From the NCBI RefSeq assembly GCF_049701115.1, contig NZ_JBNATX010000003.1:1-64000 (forward strand): DNA of 64,000 bases. The letters are read 5' to 3'. Position 1 is the stretch's first letter; every line of letters begins with the position of its first letter. The notes beneath the pieces are model-generated. The model saw only the letters and a program-made list of their open reading frames with translations. It did no database searches and was not told the origin of the DNA. Positions 40,840 through 50,021 of the stretch are shown here, piece by piece. The position numbers and the translations under genes were made by a program. Source of the stretch: Thermoanaerobacter sp049701115 (lineage in GTDB: Bacteria > Bacillota > Thermoanaerobacteria > Thermoanaerobacterales > Thermoanaerobacteraceae).

Positions 40840-41964
40840 ATGAAGATCGAAATAAAACCTGTAAAGTCCCTTCAAGAACTCATGGTATTTATAAAATTAC
40901 CCTGGCAAATATATAAAAATAACAGAAACTGGGTCCCACCTCTTATATCGGACATGAAAAACACCTTAAATAGAAAAAATCCTGCTTTTTTAAACATAGA
41001 ATTTGAAATGTTTTTAGCCTTCAAAGAAGGTCAACCTGCGGGAAGAATTTTTGTCGGAATAGATAAAAATTTAAATCAAAGAAAAAATCTAAAAATGGGC
41101 TACTTTGCTCTGTTAGAAACTATAGAAGATTTCGACGTTTTCTTTGGATTAATGGATGCTGCTATCAACTGGTTAAAAGATAAAAACATCAATTTAATCA
41201 AAGGACCTGTTTCTCCTTTCGGCGTGAAAGGAGATGAATACAAAGGACTTCTTATTAATGCTTACGATATGCCTCCCGTCTTTATGAACTCTTACAATCC
41301 TCCTTATTACAAAAGTTTTATAGAAAGATATGGCTTCGAAAAAGACTATGACCTTTACGCCTATTACTTAGACCCTAAAAAACTTTTTGCAAAAGACCCT
41401 AAAAAAATCTTAGAGTATGCCCAAAAAAAGTACAACTTTTATCTCAAAAGCATCAATTTAAAAGCTATAGACAGGGAGGTGTTGGATTTAAAAAAAGTAA
41501 TAGACCTTTCTGTACCTGATGAATGGGAAGACTTAGTCCCTCCTTCCCTCGAAGAAATAAAAGAAATGGCAAAAAAATTAAAACCGTTTGCAGACCCTGA
41601 CCTCATAGTAATAGCAAGGTCACAGGAAAACCCTATTGGATTTGGCCTTGCTCTCCCTGATTATAATGAAGTCTTAATTCATATGAAAGGCAAGCTCACT
41701 CCTTTTTCTATAGCAAAATTTCTATGGTATAGGAAAAAAATTGAAGGAGTAAGATTCTTTACCATGTTCGTAGTTCCGGAATTCAGGCAAAAAGGAGTTT
41801 CTTACGCTATATATTACCAGACCTTTTTAAACGGCTTAAAGAAAAATTATTCCTACGGTGAAGGCTCTACTATTGGAGAGGACAATTTAAGAATGAGAAA
41901 AGATATAGAAAGCCTCGGAGGAATTCACTACAAAACTTACCGAATATATAAAAAGCTTCTATGA
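40840..41964 (+). CDS. GNAT-like acyltransferase family protein, unknown substrate
   Basis: A 374-residue protein whose C-terminal 150 residues resemble a GNAT N-acetyltransferase fold (IVIARSQENPIGFGLALPD, then FTMFVVPEFRQKGVSYAIYYQ). The N-terminal half has a conserved pattern, LIKGPVSPFGVKGDEYKGLL, that I remember from uncharacterised proteins of this size. A TATAAT -10 lies shortly upstream and an AGGAG site precedes the ATG. The 3' end overlaps the convergent glycosyltransferase by six bases. No specific function can be given. Confidence 0.75.
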   Translation: MKIEIKPVKSLQELMVFIKLPWQIYKNNRNWVPPLISDMKNTLNRKNPAFLNIEFEMFLAFKEGQPAGRIFVGIDKNLNQRKNLKMGYFALLETIEDFDVFFGLMDAAINWLKDKNINLIKGPVSPFGVKGDEYKGLLINAYDMPPVFMNSYNPPYYKSFIERYGFEKDYDLYAYYLDPKKLFAKDPKKILEYAQKKYNFYLKSINLKAIDREVLDLKKVIDLSVPDEWEDLVPPSLEEIKEMAKKLKPFADPDLIVIARSQENPIGFGLALPDYNEVLIHMKGKLTPFSIAKFLWYRKKIEGVRFFTMFVVPEFRQKGVSYAIYYQTFLNGLKKNYSYGEGSTIGEDNLRMRKDIESLGGIHYKTYRIYKKLL

Positions 41965-43125
41965 ATTTTTCTTTTCAGGCACCTCTATTTTCTGGATATA
42001 ACCCCCTTTTGAAACTCTATATCTTATACCTCTCCATTCAACATATGGATTAGATAAAGCGTACAAAAGATAAAAACTACCAAATATATCAAACAAAGGC
42101 CCCATTATAAAATCAACAATTTTTATTTCATTTTTTGTGACTTTTCTCATCAAAAGAGACTGTATTACTCTAAAAAAGAGAAAAATGAGCGACAAAAATA
42201 TTACTCCTTTGCTTTTGGTTAAGATACCTATCATTAAAAATATCCAATACCAGGAAAGCATAAGTACAAATAAAGGTAACTCTGTGAGTATATGGGTTTT
42301 TATCCCTACCCCTATTCTTTTAGCATAATTTAAAGACCTCTCCATTGGAAGAACGTTCACATGGCACTCTACAAAGGGGCCTAAAACCAACTTATAACCC
42401 ATCTTGTAAAGAGTCTCTCCTAAATGAAAATCCTCAAGAAGAGAACTACCAAATCTTTCAAGTCCTCCAACCTTCTCCAGCAAATCTTTTCTCATCGCAA
42501 AAGCTGCACCTGTAGCTCCCATATTGAGATTAAGCTTTGTGAAGAATGCCCATAAAAAGTCTGTTTCACTATTCTGAAGAAAGGTAAAAAACCTAGTCCA
42601 AAAGTCTTTTCCGCCTATATTCACTTGCCCGCAGGTAGTCATTCCTACCCCATGTTTTCTTAGAGGTCTCACCATTTTCACTATAAAATCAGGTTGCACT
42701 CTTATATCACTATCCACAAACACCAATGTTTGGTATTTTGCCAATTTCATACCATGAATCATATTAGAACTCTTCCCATTCAACCCTTCTATCAGAGGGT
42801 TAACTGTAATTGCCGCATCCAAATTTGGATAATAATCTTCAACCAGTCTTTTTACTACAGGAATAGCAGGGTCATTTTCATCCTGAAAACTGAAGACATG
42901 TTGAAGAGGTCCTCTATAATTTTGTTCAAAAGTAGACATTACGTTCTTTTCAAATTCAAAATCCAGATCCTTTATTGGATGTATTATAGTAACTCCTTCT
43001 TTTTCATCTTCTTCATTTGAATCTATCACATTGTATGTCCAATCCATATGTTTTTTTACAAAAAAGATTTGAGCAGCCCAGAAAAAAATGAAAAATAAGC
43101 CTAATAAAAGTTCTGCATAAAACAT
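41959..43125 (-). CDS. Family 2 glycosyltransferase, membrane-bound
   Basis: A 388-residue GT2-type glycosyltransferase with one N-terminal membrane helix and three to four at the C-terminus. The nucleotide-sugar motif is the SD in LVFVDSDIRV at about residue 115; an acceptor-side LLEDFHLGE follows. The arrangement matches ceramide glucosyltransferase/HpnI-like enzymes, which glycosylate lipids. It is followed upstream by the rRNA methyltransferase on the same strand after 15 bases. A lipid acceptor is likely but unproven. Confidence 0.88.
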   Translation of the reverse strand: MFYAELLLGLFFIFFWAAQIFFVKKHMDWTYNVIDSNEEDEKEGVTIIHPIKDLDFEFEKNVMSTFEQNYRGPLQHVFSFQDENDPAIPVVKRLVEDYYPNLDAAITVNPLIEGLNGKSSNMIHGMKLAKYQTLVFVDSDIRVQPDFIVKMVRPLRKHGVGMTTCGQVNIGGKDFWTRFFTFLQNSETDFLWAFFTKLNLNMGATGAAFAMRKDLLEKVGGLERFGSSLLEDFHLGETLYKMGYKLVLGPFVECHVNVLPMERSLNYAKRIGVGIKTHILTELPLFVLMLSWYWIFLMIGILTKSKGVIFLSLIFLFFRVIQSLLMRKVTKNEIKIVDFIMGPLFDIFGSFYLLYALSNPYVEWRGIRYRVSKGGYIQKIEVPEKKNS

Positions 43126-43140
43126 CGCAATCTCCTTTCC

Positions 43141-44490
43141 TCACTCTTTTTCAAGAAGCCCCACTGATTCCACATGATAAGTGTGGGGAAACATATCAAT
43201 CAACTTTATTTTCTTAACAGAATATCCCTTTTCATTAAAAAGTTTTAAATCCCTCACAAAGGTCTCTGGATTACAAGAAACGTATATTATCTTCTCTGGA
43301 CTCAACTTTGAAATATCCTCTATTGTTCTCAAGTTTATCCCAGCCCTTGGAGGATCAACTATCACCACATCGGGTTTTTCATTTATCTCTTTCAGCTTTT
43401 TAGAAACATCTCCTGCGAGAAATTCTATGTTGTCAAGCCCATTTAATTTCGAATTTTCCCTCGCTGAGATGACCGCCTCTTCCACTATCTCTATTCCAAA
43501 TACTTTTTTTGCCACAGGCGCCATTATTATACCTATTGTTCCTGTACCGCAATAAAGGTCAAATACCACTTTCCCAGACACATCCCCTGCAAAGTCCCTC
43601 ACAGTAGAATATATCCTTTCGGCACCATAGGAATTTGTCTGAAAAAAAGAAAAAGGGCTTATTTTAAATTTAAGACCTAACAATTCCTCAATCAAATAAT
43701 CTCTTCCATAGAGTATCTCCATCTTTTCACATATCACTGCATCCGAAAGAGAATTATTATAAGTGTGTAAAATACCCACTAAATTCGCTATAAATTCTGC
43801 TTTTTTATAACGTTCGACCAGCTCATTAAAGTTGTGGTCTATCTGAGTAGTGGTTACGATATTTATCAAAAGTTCATTGTTTTTTGAAGCCTTCCTCACT
43901 ACCAGATGCCTCAGGTACCCCTCATGAGTCTTTTTGTCATAAAAAGGCAATTCTTTTTGCAAAGCATAATCAAAGGCTATAGAAAGAGCTTTTTTAAAAT
44001 CCTCGTCTACAATATTACACTTATCAGTCATCACTATCTCGTAAAACTTTCCCTTTCTGTGAAGCCCTAAGGCTTTATTTCCTTCTTTATCCCTTCCAAA
44101 AGTATATTCCATCTTATTCCTATAACCATAAACCCTTGGGCTAGCTTCTATGCCCAAAAATTCGAAATCGGCTATTCCTTCTTTTTCAAGGAGTTTTAAC
44201 ACTCCTCTTTCTTTTATCATCAACTGAGTCTCGTAGGTGAGATTCTGATAAGTACAACCTCCACACTCACCAAAATGAGGACAAGGGCTCTCTACTTCAA
44301 GAGGGGACCTTTCGATAATTCTTATAACTTCTCCTTCTAATTCTCCCTTTCGTTTCCGTACTCTTGCTTCTACCTTTTCTCCTATTACTCCGCCTCTGAT
44401 TTTTATAGGTTTCCCCTCATAGAAAGCTATCCCCTTACCTTTAAAATCCATTTCTTCTACCTGCAAAGTCAAGACCTTTCCCTTTTTCAT
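43141..44490 (-). CDS. 23S rRNA (uracil-5-)-methyltransferase, RlmD/RlmCD family (paralog 1)
   Basis: The enzyme makes 5-methyluridine in 23S rRNA. A TRAM domain covers residues 1-58, an iron-sulfur-type set CPHFGECGGC is at about 70-80 with a further cysteine in DKCNIV, the SAM motif is FDLYCGTGTIG, and the catalytic cysteine is in VSCNPETFVRDL with DPPRAG nearby. The length is 449 residues. A second paralog lies at 59995-61353. Which uridine each one methylates cannot be told from sequence. Confidence 0.93.
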   Translation of the reverse strand: MKKGKVLTLQVEEMDFKGKGIAFYEGKPIKIRGGVIGEKVEARVRKRKGELEGEVIRIIERSPLEVESPCPHFGECGGCTYQNLTYETQLMIKERGVLKLLEKEGIADFEFLGIEASPRVYGYRNKMEYTFGRDKEGNKALGLHRKGKFYEIVMTDKCNIVDEDFKKALSIAFDYALQKELPFYDKKTHEGYLRHLVVRKASKNNELLINIVTTTQIDHNFNELVERYKKAEFIANLVGILHTYNNSLSDAVICEKMEILYGRDYLIEELLGLKFKISPFSFFQTNSYGAERIYSTVRDFAGDVSGKVVFDLYCGTGTIGIIMAPVAKKVFGIEIVEEAVISARENSKLNGLDNIEFLAGDVSKKLKEINEKPDVVIVDPPRAGINLRTIEDISKLSPEKIIYVSCNPETFVRDLKLFNEKGYSVKKIKLIDMFPHTYHVESVGLLEKE

Positions 44491-44564
44491 GGCTCATCTC
44501 CTTTCTTACATTACAAATTATACCCCAATTTCACTTATATTTCTAATGTAATTTTTAAAAAACC

Positions 44565-44593
44565 TTTACATAAATTAAATAAAATTGTATACT
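44565..44593 (+). promoter_or_regulatory. Promoter of the OadG/OadB-like pair
   Basis: TTTACA (44565-44570) and TATACT (44588-44593) are separated by 17 bases, about 35 bases before the first start codon. Confidence 0.65.
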
Positions 44594-44627
44594 AAAACTT
44601 GGGCAAAAGTATTGTGAGGTGATATGA

Positions 44628-44777
44628 ATGATACCTGATACTGTGTTAGGAGCCGTCTATCTTTCTATAGTAGATATGATTTTACTTTCATTGCTCCTTC
44701 TTTTAATTGGAGCCATACTCTCTAAAATTTTTCCCTTGTTTGGTAAATTAGAAAAATTTTTTAGCACAAAAAAATAA
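44628..44777 (+). CDS. OadG-like small membrane subunit, 49 residues
   Basis: A short gene read directly from the DNA. ATG 44628 to TAA 44777 encodes 49 residues with one membrane helix (about 8-31) and a basic cytoplasmic tail (LFGKLEKFFSTKK). GAGGTGATATGA gives a good ribosome site six bases upstream. It lies 14 bases before an OadB-type gene, exactly where the gamma subunit of sodium-pumping decarboxylases is usually found, and its size and topology fit. The family assignment rests on position and topology, not on a diagnostic motif. Confidence 0.7.
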   Translation: MIPDTVLGAVYLSIVDMILLSLLLLLIGAILSKIFPLFGKLEKFFSTKK

Positions 44778-44791
44778 AAGGAGTGTAAGAA

Positions 44792-45919
44792 ATGGAGTTA
44801 TTGCTCAAACTTTTTCAAGATATGCTTCATACTACAGGCCTTGTCCATATCACATGGAGGAATATATTACTCATAATAGTAGGAATAGTTTTGATATACT
44901 TGGCAATTGTAAAAAAATATGAGCCTTTTCTTCTGCTGCCAATAGGATTTGGAAGCATAATTGCAAATGTCCCCGGCACAGGGTTATTAGATCCCGGAGG
45001 TCTCATACATTTTTTTTACTTAGGGGTTGAAAAGGTTATCTATCCGCCTCTCATTTTCTTAGGAGTAGGAGCAATGACAGATTTTGGTCCCATGATTGCA
45101 AACCCCAGCATAATGATACTCGGAGCCTTTGCTCACATAGGGATATTCATCGCCTTAATCGGGGCAAAACTTTTAGGTTTTAGCATATTTGAAGCCGGAG
45201 CAATAGGAATTATTGGCGGTGCAGATGGTCCGATGGCAATTTACGTAACACAAAAATTGGCACCACATCTTATGGCTCAAATATCAGTAGCAGCTTACTC
45301 TTATATGGCTTTAATGCCATTGATACAGCCCCCAATCATGAAGCTTCTTACCACAAAAAAAGAAAGACAGATAATGATGAAACAACTTCGTCCCGTATCA
45401 AAGACAGAAAAAATAGTTTTCCCTATATTCATAACCATTATAATAGACCTTCTACTCCCTCCCATAGCTCCTCTTATAACCATGTTCATGCTGGGCAATC
45501 TTCTAAAAGAGGCTGGGGTAGTAGATAGGCTTGCAAAAACAGCAAGCGGAGAATTTATGAACGTTATAACCATTCTTCTCGGTGTATCTATAGGTTCCAC
45601 AATGAAAGCAGATACCTTCTTGACTCTTAAAACTTTAGAAATACTCTCCCTTGGACTGATCGCTTTTATGACAGGAACTGCAGGAGGCATTTTGGGAGCA
45701 AAGCTTTTAAACTACCTTTCTGGCGGAAAAATAAATCCCCTTATCGGATCTGCTGGTATTGCTTCTGTACCAATAGCAGCAAGAGTTTCTCACTCCGTCG
45801 CCATAAAAGAAAATCCATACAATTTCCTGATAATGCATGCTATGGGGCCCAACCTGGCAGGAGTCTTTGGAACGGCAATAGCAGGAGGAATAATGCTGGT
45901 TTTGTTGGGCGTCCACTGA
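44792..45919 (+). CDS. Sodium-ion-translocating decarboxylase beta subunit (OadB family)
   Basis: The beta subunit is the membrane part that couples decarboxylation of a biotin-bound carboxyl group to sodium export. The 375 residues contain about nine to ten helices, the conserved IGGADGPMAIYVT with the essential aspartate, and the C-terminal GSAGIASVPIAARVSH, which holds residues of the ion channel. An AAAAGGAG site precedes the ATG. The small OadG-like gene lies upstream, but no carboxyltransferase or biotin carrier gene is in the window, so the substrate acid is unknown. Confidence 0.92.
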   Translation: MELLLKLFQDMLHTTGLVHITWRNILLIIVGIVLIYLAIVKKYEPFLLLPIGFGSIIANVPGTGLLDPGGLIHFFYLGVEKVIYPPLIFLGVGAMTDFGPMIANPSIMILGAFAHIGIFIALIGAKLLGFSIFEAGAIGIIGGADGPMAIYVTQKLAPHLMAQISVAAYSYMALMPLIQPPIMKLLTTKKERQIMMKQLRPVSKTEKIVFPIFITIIIDLLLPPIAPLITMFMLGNLLKEAGVVDRLAKTASGEFMNVITILLGVSIGSTMKADTFLTLKTLEILSLGLIAFMTGTAGGILGAKLLNYLSGGKINPLIGSAGIASVPIAARVSHSVAIKENPYNFLIMHAMGPNLAGVFGTAIAGGIMLVLLGVH

Positions 45920-45992
45920 AAAGTTTTTGTAACATCAAGGGTAATTTTTGAATAGTATATAGCAAATTATATTCTTCGGAGGAGTATATGTC

Positions 45993-46166
45993 ATGTATTA
46001 TCAAAACTATCACCCCCAAAATTTTACTCAGGAAGGCATTAGTATGAGGCTTGCTCAAGCCTATGTAATCATACAAAAATATATATCGGCATACCCACCA
46101 GAAGAAGCCCTCAGAAAAGGCACCATTTTCCCTGAATTGGATTTACCCTACAAGGCTGAAAGATGA
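45993..46166 (+). CDS. cotJA: Spore coat associated protein CotJA
   Basis: A short gene found by reading the DNA, encoding 57 residues. RLAQAYVIIQKYISAYPPEEALRKGTIFPELDLPY matches the CotJA pattern (LAQAY...PEEALxRGTxFPxLxxPY) in spaced form. GGAGGAG lies eight bases before ATG 45993; a nearby ATG at 45988 leads only to a short out-of-frame peptide. It is the first gene of a complete cotJABC operon, which is expressed in the mother cell in Bacillus. Confidence 0.88.
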   Translation: MYYQNYHPQNFTQEGISMRLAQAYVIIQKYISAYPPEEALRKGTIFPELDLPYKAER

Positions 46167-46176
46167 GGTGAAATAA

Positions 46177-46434
46177 ATGGAAGCTAATAAGATAGAACTC
46201 CTCAAAAAAATTATGGAACTGGAATTCGTATGCATAGACTTAAACTTGTACCTTGACACACATCCCGAAGACCAGAAAGCGCTAAACGACTATAACTACT
46301 ATTCAGGACAGTTATCCCTATTGAAGCAGCAGTACGCTCAGTACTATGGCCCTCTAATGCCTTTTGGCCACTGTCAGAGTCAATATCCATGGAAATGGGT
46401 AGAAGAGCCCTGGCCTTGGGAAATAGAGTACTGA
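46177..46434 (+). CDS. cotJB: Spore coat protein CotJB
   Basis: An 85-residue CotJB protein of the inner spore coat. The family pattern ELEFVCIDLNLYLDTHPEDQKALNDYNYY is followed by a Pro/Trp-rich C-terminus ending in WKWVEEPWPWE, typical for CotJB. A GAGGTG site lies before the ATG, ten bases after cotJA. It is the middle gene of the cotJ operon. Confidence 0.96.
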   Translation: MEANKIELLKKIMELEFVCIDLNLYLDTHPEDQKALNDYNYYSGQLSLLKQQYAQYYGPLMPFGHCQSQYPWKWVEEPWPWEIEY

Positions 46435-46450
46435 CATTGAGGTGGAAAAG

Positions 46451-47023
46451 ATGTGGGTATATGAAAAAAAGCTCCAGTATCCTGCTAAAGTATGTAAACC
46501 AGATATAAAAATGGCAAAATATTTGATAGCTCAGTACGGCGGACCGGATGGGGAATTAGCTGCAGCACTAAGGTACCAAACGCAGAGGTTTGTAATGCCA
46601 ACTGGAAAAGCAAAAGCTATATTGACAGATATAGCCACTGAAGAGATGGCTCATCTTGAAATAATAGCTACCCTTGTATTCAAACTCTTAAAAGGAGTTC
46701 CGGAAGAAGTACTAAAAAGAGAAGGTCTGGGAGAATACTATGTAGAACATGATAAAACACCTTTTTATGTAGATACCACCGGGATGCTCTGGAGTGCTGC
46801 TTATATACAAGCAAAAGGCGATCCAATAGCAGACCTTCATGAGGACATGGCAGCCGAAGAAAAAGCTCGATCCACGTATGAACACCTTATAAATCTTACA
46901 GATGACCCTTGTGTAAAAGACACACTGCGCTTTTTAAGAGAAAGAGAAATAGTTCATTTCCAGCGTTTTGGTGAAACTCTAATGGATATACAAGAATATT
47001 TGCAACATAAAAAATATTTCTAA
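46451..47023 (+). CDS. cotJC: Spore coat protein CotJC, manganese-catalase-like
   Basis: CotJC is a spore coat protein with the fold of dimanganese catalase and may remove peroxide around the spore. Metal-binding glutamate/histidine segments are EEMAHLE, DMAAEEKARSTYEHL and REREIVHFQRFGE. The protein begins MWVYEKKLQYP as in Bacillus; I chose the ATG at 46451 because GAGGTG lies six bases upstream of it. It has 190 residues. It closes the cotJ operon, followed by a 21-bp inverted repeat. Confidence 0.96.
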   Translation: MWVYEKKLQYPAKVCKPDIKMAKYLIAQYGGPDGELAAALRYQTQRFVMPTGKAKAILTDIATEEMAHLEIIATLVFKLLKGVPEEVLKREGLGEYYVEHDKTPFYVDTTGMLWSAAYIQAKGDPIADLHEDMAAEEKARSTYEHLINLTDDPCVKDTLRFLREREIVHFQRFGETLMDIQEYLQHKKYF

Positions 47024-47025
47024 AA

Positions 47026-47084
47026 AACAAGAAGGGCAATTCCTTTAATTAAAAAATCATACAAAAGGAATTGCCCTTCTTGTT
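47026..47084. terminator. Perfect 21-bp inverted repeat between cotJC and ybaK-like
   Basis: Two 21-base arms (47026-47046 and 47064-47084, core GAAGGGCAATTCC) are perfectly complementary with a 17-base loop. A TTTTTT run follows only on the minus strand, so it should terminate the ybaK side; on the plus strand it may shield the cotJ message. It shares no sequence with repeat copies A-D. Confidence 0.8.
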
Positions 47085-47102
47085 GGAAGGAGGGAAACAC
47101 AA

Positions 47103-47558
47103 TCATTCACATACATCTACCCATTCTCCTTCTACAATTTTATCCAGATCTTCTACCCTGACTTCTAAAGCAGCATTAACATCACCTGCTGCCGGATATA
47201 CTATCTCATAGTTTTTTAAAGAAACATCGTAATATACCTCAACAGGGGTTTTTAGACCATAAGGACAAACTCCTCCCACAGGATGTCCTGTAATTTCAAG
47301 CACTTCTTCTGGAGTGGCCATTTTTGCCTTGCTTTTAAAAGTATTTTTAAATTTTTTGTTATCTATCTTTTTGTCACCGGATGTAATTACCATGATATAC
47401 CTGTCTTTCAGTTTAAAAAGCATTGATTTTGCTATTTCACCAGGAGTAACACCTAAAGATTCAGCTGCTTTTTCTACAGTGCTAGTATCCTCAAAGGTCT
47501 TCACTTCAAGTTTTATACCTCTCTCTTTAAGAAACTTTTCTACAGCTTCTTTAGACAA
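47103..47558 (-). CDS. YbaK/EbsC-type aminoacyl-tRNA deacylase
   Basis: A YbaK/ProX-superfamily protein that probably removes a wrong amino acid from tRNA (for example Cys- or Ala-tRNA-Pro). Landmarks are KSMLFKLKDRYIMVITSGDKKID, the GHPVGGVCPYG loop with the conserved GxxPG-like turn, and YYDVSL near the end. The ribosome site GAGGTG directly abuts a GTG but lies six bases before the TTG at 47556-47558, so I prefer TTG, giving 151 residues. It follows metH by about 24 bases and may be part of the same transcript. Confidence 0.85.
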   Translation of the reverse strand: MSKEAVEKFLKERGIKLEVKTFEDTSTVEKAAESLGVTPGEIAKSMLFKLKDRYIMVITSGDKKIDNKKFKNTFKSKAKMATPEEVLEITGHPVGGVCPYGLKTPVEVYYDVSLKNYEIVYPAAGDVNAALEVRVEDLDKIVEGEWVDVCE

Positions 47559-47582
47559 TTCTACCACCTCATCAAAACTTTT

Positions 47583-50009
47583 TTAAAAACTGCAGGTTTT
47601 GCAAACCAAAGCCTGCTTTAAGAAAAACTTATCTGCAATCTTGACAGCATCTTGTGCTGTTTTCCCATAGTAATCTGCTCCTATTTTAAAGGCATAATCT
47701 TCTGTTAAAACAGCTCCTCCTACCATCACTTTTGCTTCTGTCTTTTCTTTAAGCATTTTTATAATCTTCTCCATATTGAAAAGAGTAGTAGTCATAAGGG
47801 CACTCAATCCCACCAAAGGGGCACCGGTCTTTTTAACTGTCTCTACTATGACTTCCCCCTTGACGTCTTTGCCAAGGTCTATGACTTCATAGCCGTAATT
47901 TTCAAGTAATACTTTAACTATATTTTTGCCTATATCGTGAACATCTCCTTCTACTGTAGCCAATACTATGGTTCCCTTCGAAGCGCTTCCCTTGGGAAGC
48001 CTTTCCTTTATAAGTTTAAAAGCTCCTTGAACCACCTCCGCAGAACTTAACAGCTGTGGCAAAAAGTATATCCCTTTTTCATACCTATCCCCCACTTCCT
48101 TAAGAGCAGGAATTATCACATCATCTACAATAGAAAGTGGATCTTTATCTTCAAGAAGTCTTTTTACCACATCCTCAACTCCAGCCTTTTTCCCCTCTAA
48201 AATCTGCTCATAAAGCCTTTCATTTAATTCCTTATTTTCTCCTCTTAAAATCCGATCATTTCCCCTGTTTTCTTCTGATTTTGCCCTCTGCCCATAAATC
48301 CTTAAATAATACTGACTTCCCTTATCTTTATTGAGTAAGACCATAGAAGCTCGCAAGGTATCCATCAGCGCTTCATCACAGGGATTAACAATAGCTGTAG
48401 TAAGCCCATAAGCTGCGGCCATCGCCAAAAAAGCAGAATTTATCAACTTCCTCTCTGGAAGCCCAAATGAGATATTGCTGAGCCCCACCACTGTATTTAC
48501 TCCCAAATTCTCTGTTATTTCTTTAATCGCCTCTAAAGTTTCCACAGCAGCTGACTGTTCAGAAGAAACAGTAAGGACGACAGGGTCTATTATGACATCC
48601 TCTTCGGGAATTCCGTACTCCTTAGCTTTTTCTAATATTTTCTTAGCATTTTCAACTCTTTCTTCCCTGTCTTTGGGCAAACCCTTTTCTCCCACAGTCA
48701 AACCCACGACACAGGCTCCATATTTCTTAACTATCGGCAGGATCTCCCTTAAGCTTTCTTCTTTAGCATTAACCGAATTTATTATAGGTCTACCTCTTAA
48801 AACTCTTATTGCCTTTTCTATAGCTGCCACACTTGTGCTATCCAACTGTAAAGGCAAATCTACAGCATTGGCTACTGCAAAAGCCACTTTAGGAAGCATC
48901 TCTTCTTCCTTTATTCCCGGAACTCCAACATTGACGTCCAGTATTTCTGCACCGCATTTTTGCTGCTTTAAAGCTTCTTCAACAGCCAACCCAACATCTC
49001 CGTTAACAAGGGCTTCACTTAATTTCTTCTTGCCGGTAGGATTGATCCTTTCTCCTATAACTCTCAAAGGATATTCTTTCCCTATAAAAACTGTGCGCGT
49101 ATTAGAAGAAACAGCTGTGAATCTGTTTTCTATTTTCTTAGGTTTTAAACCATAAACTGCTTCTTTAACAAGCTTTATATAATAAGGATTAGTTCCACAA
49201 CATCCTCCTACTATGGAAGCCCCTTTTTTCACAAGTTGTGGAAAGAAACTCGCGAATTCTTCCGGCTTTAAATCGTAAACCGTTTTGCCATCTCTTATAA
49301 CAGGCATTCCTGCATTTGGCTGAGCTATTATAGGAATGCGAGCCACTTGAGCCATCTTCTCCACAACATCCACCATTTTATCTGGACCTGTTGAACAATT
49401 GACCCCTATAGCATCAAGCCCCAGCCCTTGAAGGCTTACCACTACAGTGACTGGGTCTGAGCCCATTAGAGTTCTCCCATCTTCTTGGAATGTCATTGTA
49501 CATATCACTTTCAATTTCGTATTTTCTTTCGCTGCTAAAATCGCAGCTTTTGCCTCTAGCATATCTGACATTGTCTCTATAAGCACTATATCCGCCCCTG
49601 CTTTTTCTGCCGCAACAACTACTTCCTTGAAAACCTCATAAGCTTCATCAAATGTCATGTCTCCAAAGGGCGCAAGAAGTTCCCCTGTTGGACCCACTGA
49701 AAGAGCTACTGGTAGATCTTTCGCTGCTTTCCTTGCAATTTCCACTCCCTTCACTACGATCTCTTCTACACGATCCTCCAAGCCATATTTTTTAAGTTTT
49801 ATCCTATTTGCCCCAAAAGTGTTGGTCTCTATTACTTCAGCTCCTGCCTCAACATAACCTTGGTGTACATCAAAAACTATCTCCGGCTTTTCCAAATTCA
49901 TATATTCTGGGCATTCACCCGCTTTAAGTCCCCGTTCTTGAAGTTGGGTACCCATAGCACCGTCAAACACTACTACTCTATCTCTACACTCCTTAAAAAT
50001 GTCTATCAA
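47583..50009 (-). CDS. metH: Cobalamin-dependent methionine synthase, MetH without activation domain
   Basis: MetH moves a methyl group from methyltetrahydrofolate to homocysteine through cobalamin. In order: the homocysteine domain with zinc cysteines in GVNCSTGP and GGCCGTNP (about 200-285), the pterin domain (about 310-570), the cobalamin cap and binding domain with DVHDIGKN (about 600-790). The 808 residues end there, so the C-terminal SAM-dependent reactivation domain of the E. coli type is absent, as in several thermophiles. It lies 12 bases after metF under a SAM-I riboswitch. Confidence 0.97.
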   Translation of the reverse strand: MIDIFKECRDRVVVFDGAMGTQLQERGLKAGECPEYMNLEKPEIVFDVHQGYVEAGAEVIETNTFGANRIKLKKYGLEDRVEEIVVKGVEIARKAAKDLPVALSVGPTGELLAPFGDMTFDEAYEVFKEVVVAAEKAGADIVLIETMSDMLEAKAAILAAKENTKLKVICTMTFQEDGRTLMGSDPVTVVVSLQGLGLDAIGVNCSTGPDKMVDVVEKMAQVARIPIIAQPNAGMPVIRDGKTVYDLKPEEFASFFPQLVKKGASIVGGCCGTNPYYIKLVKEAVYGLKPKKIENRFTAVSSNTRTVFIGKEYPLRVIGERINPTGKKKLSEALVNGDVGLAVEEALKQQKCGAEILDVNVGVPGIKEEEMLPKVAFAVANAVDLPLQLDSTSVAAIEKAIRVLRGRPIINSVNAKEESLREILPIVKKYGACVVGLTVGEKGLPKDREERVENAKKILEKAKEYGIPEEDVIIDPVVLTVSSEQSAAVETLEAIKEITENLGVNTVVGLSNISFGLPERKLINSAFLAMAAAYGLTTAIVNPCDEALMDTLRASMVLLNKDKGSQYYLRIYGQRAKSEENRGNDRILRGENKELNERLYEQILEGKKAGVEDVVKRLLEDKDPLSIVDDVIIPALKEVGDRYEKGIYFLPQLLSSAEVVQGAFKLIKERLPKGSASKGTIVLATVEGDVHDIGKNIVKVLLENYGYEVIDLGKDVKGEVIVETVKKTGAPLVGLSALMTTTLFNMEKIIKMLKEKTEAKVMVGGAVLTEDYAFKIGADYYGKTAQDAVKIADKFFLKQALVCKTCSF

Positions 50010-50021
50010 ATCATGTCCCCC

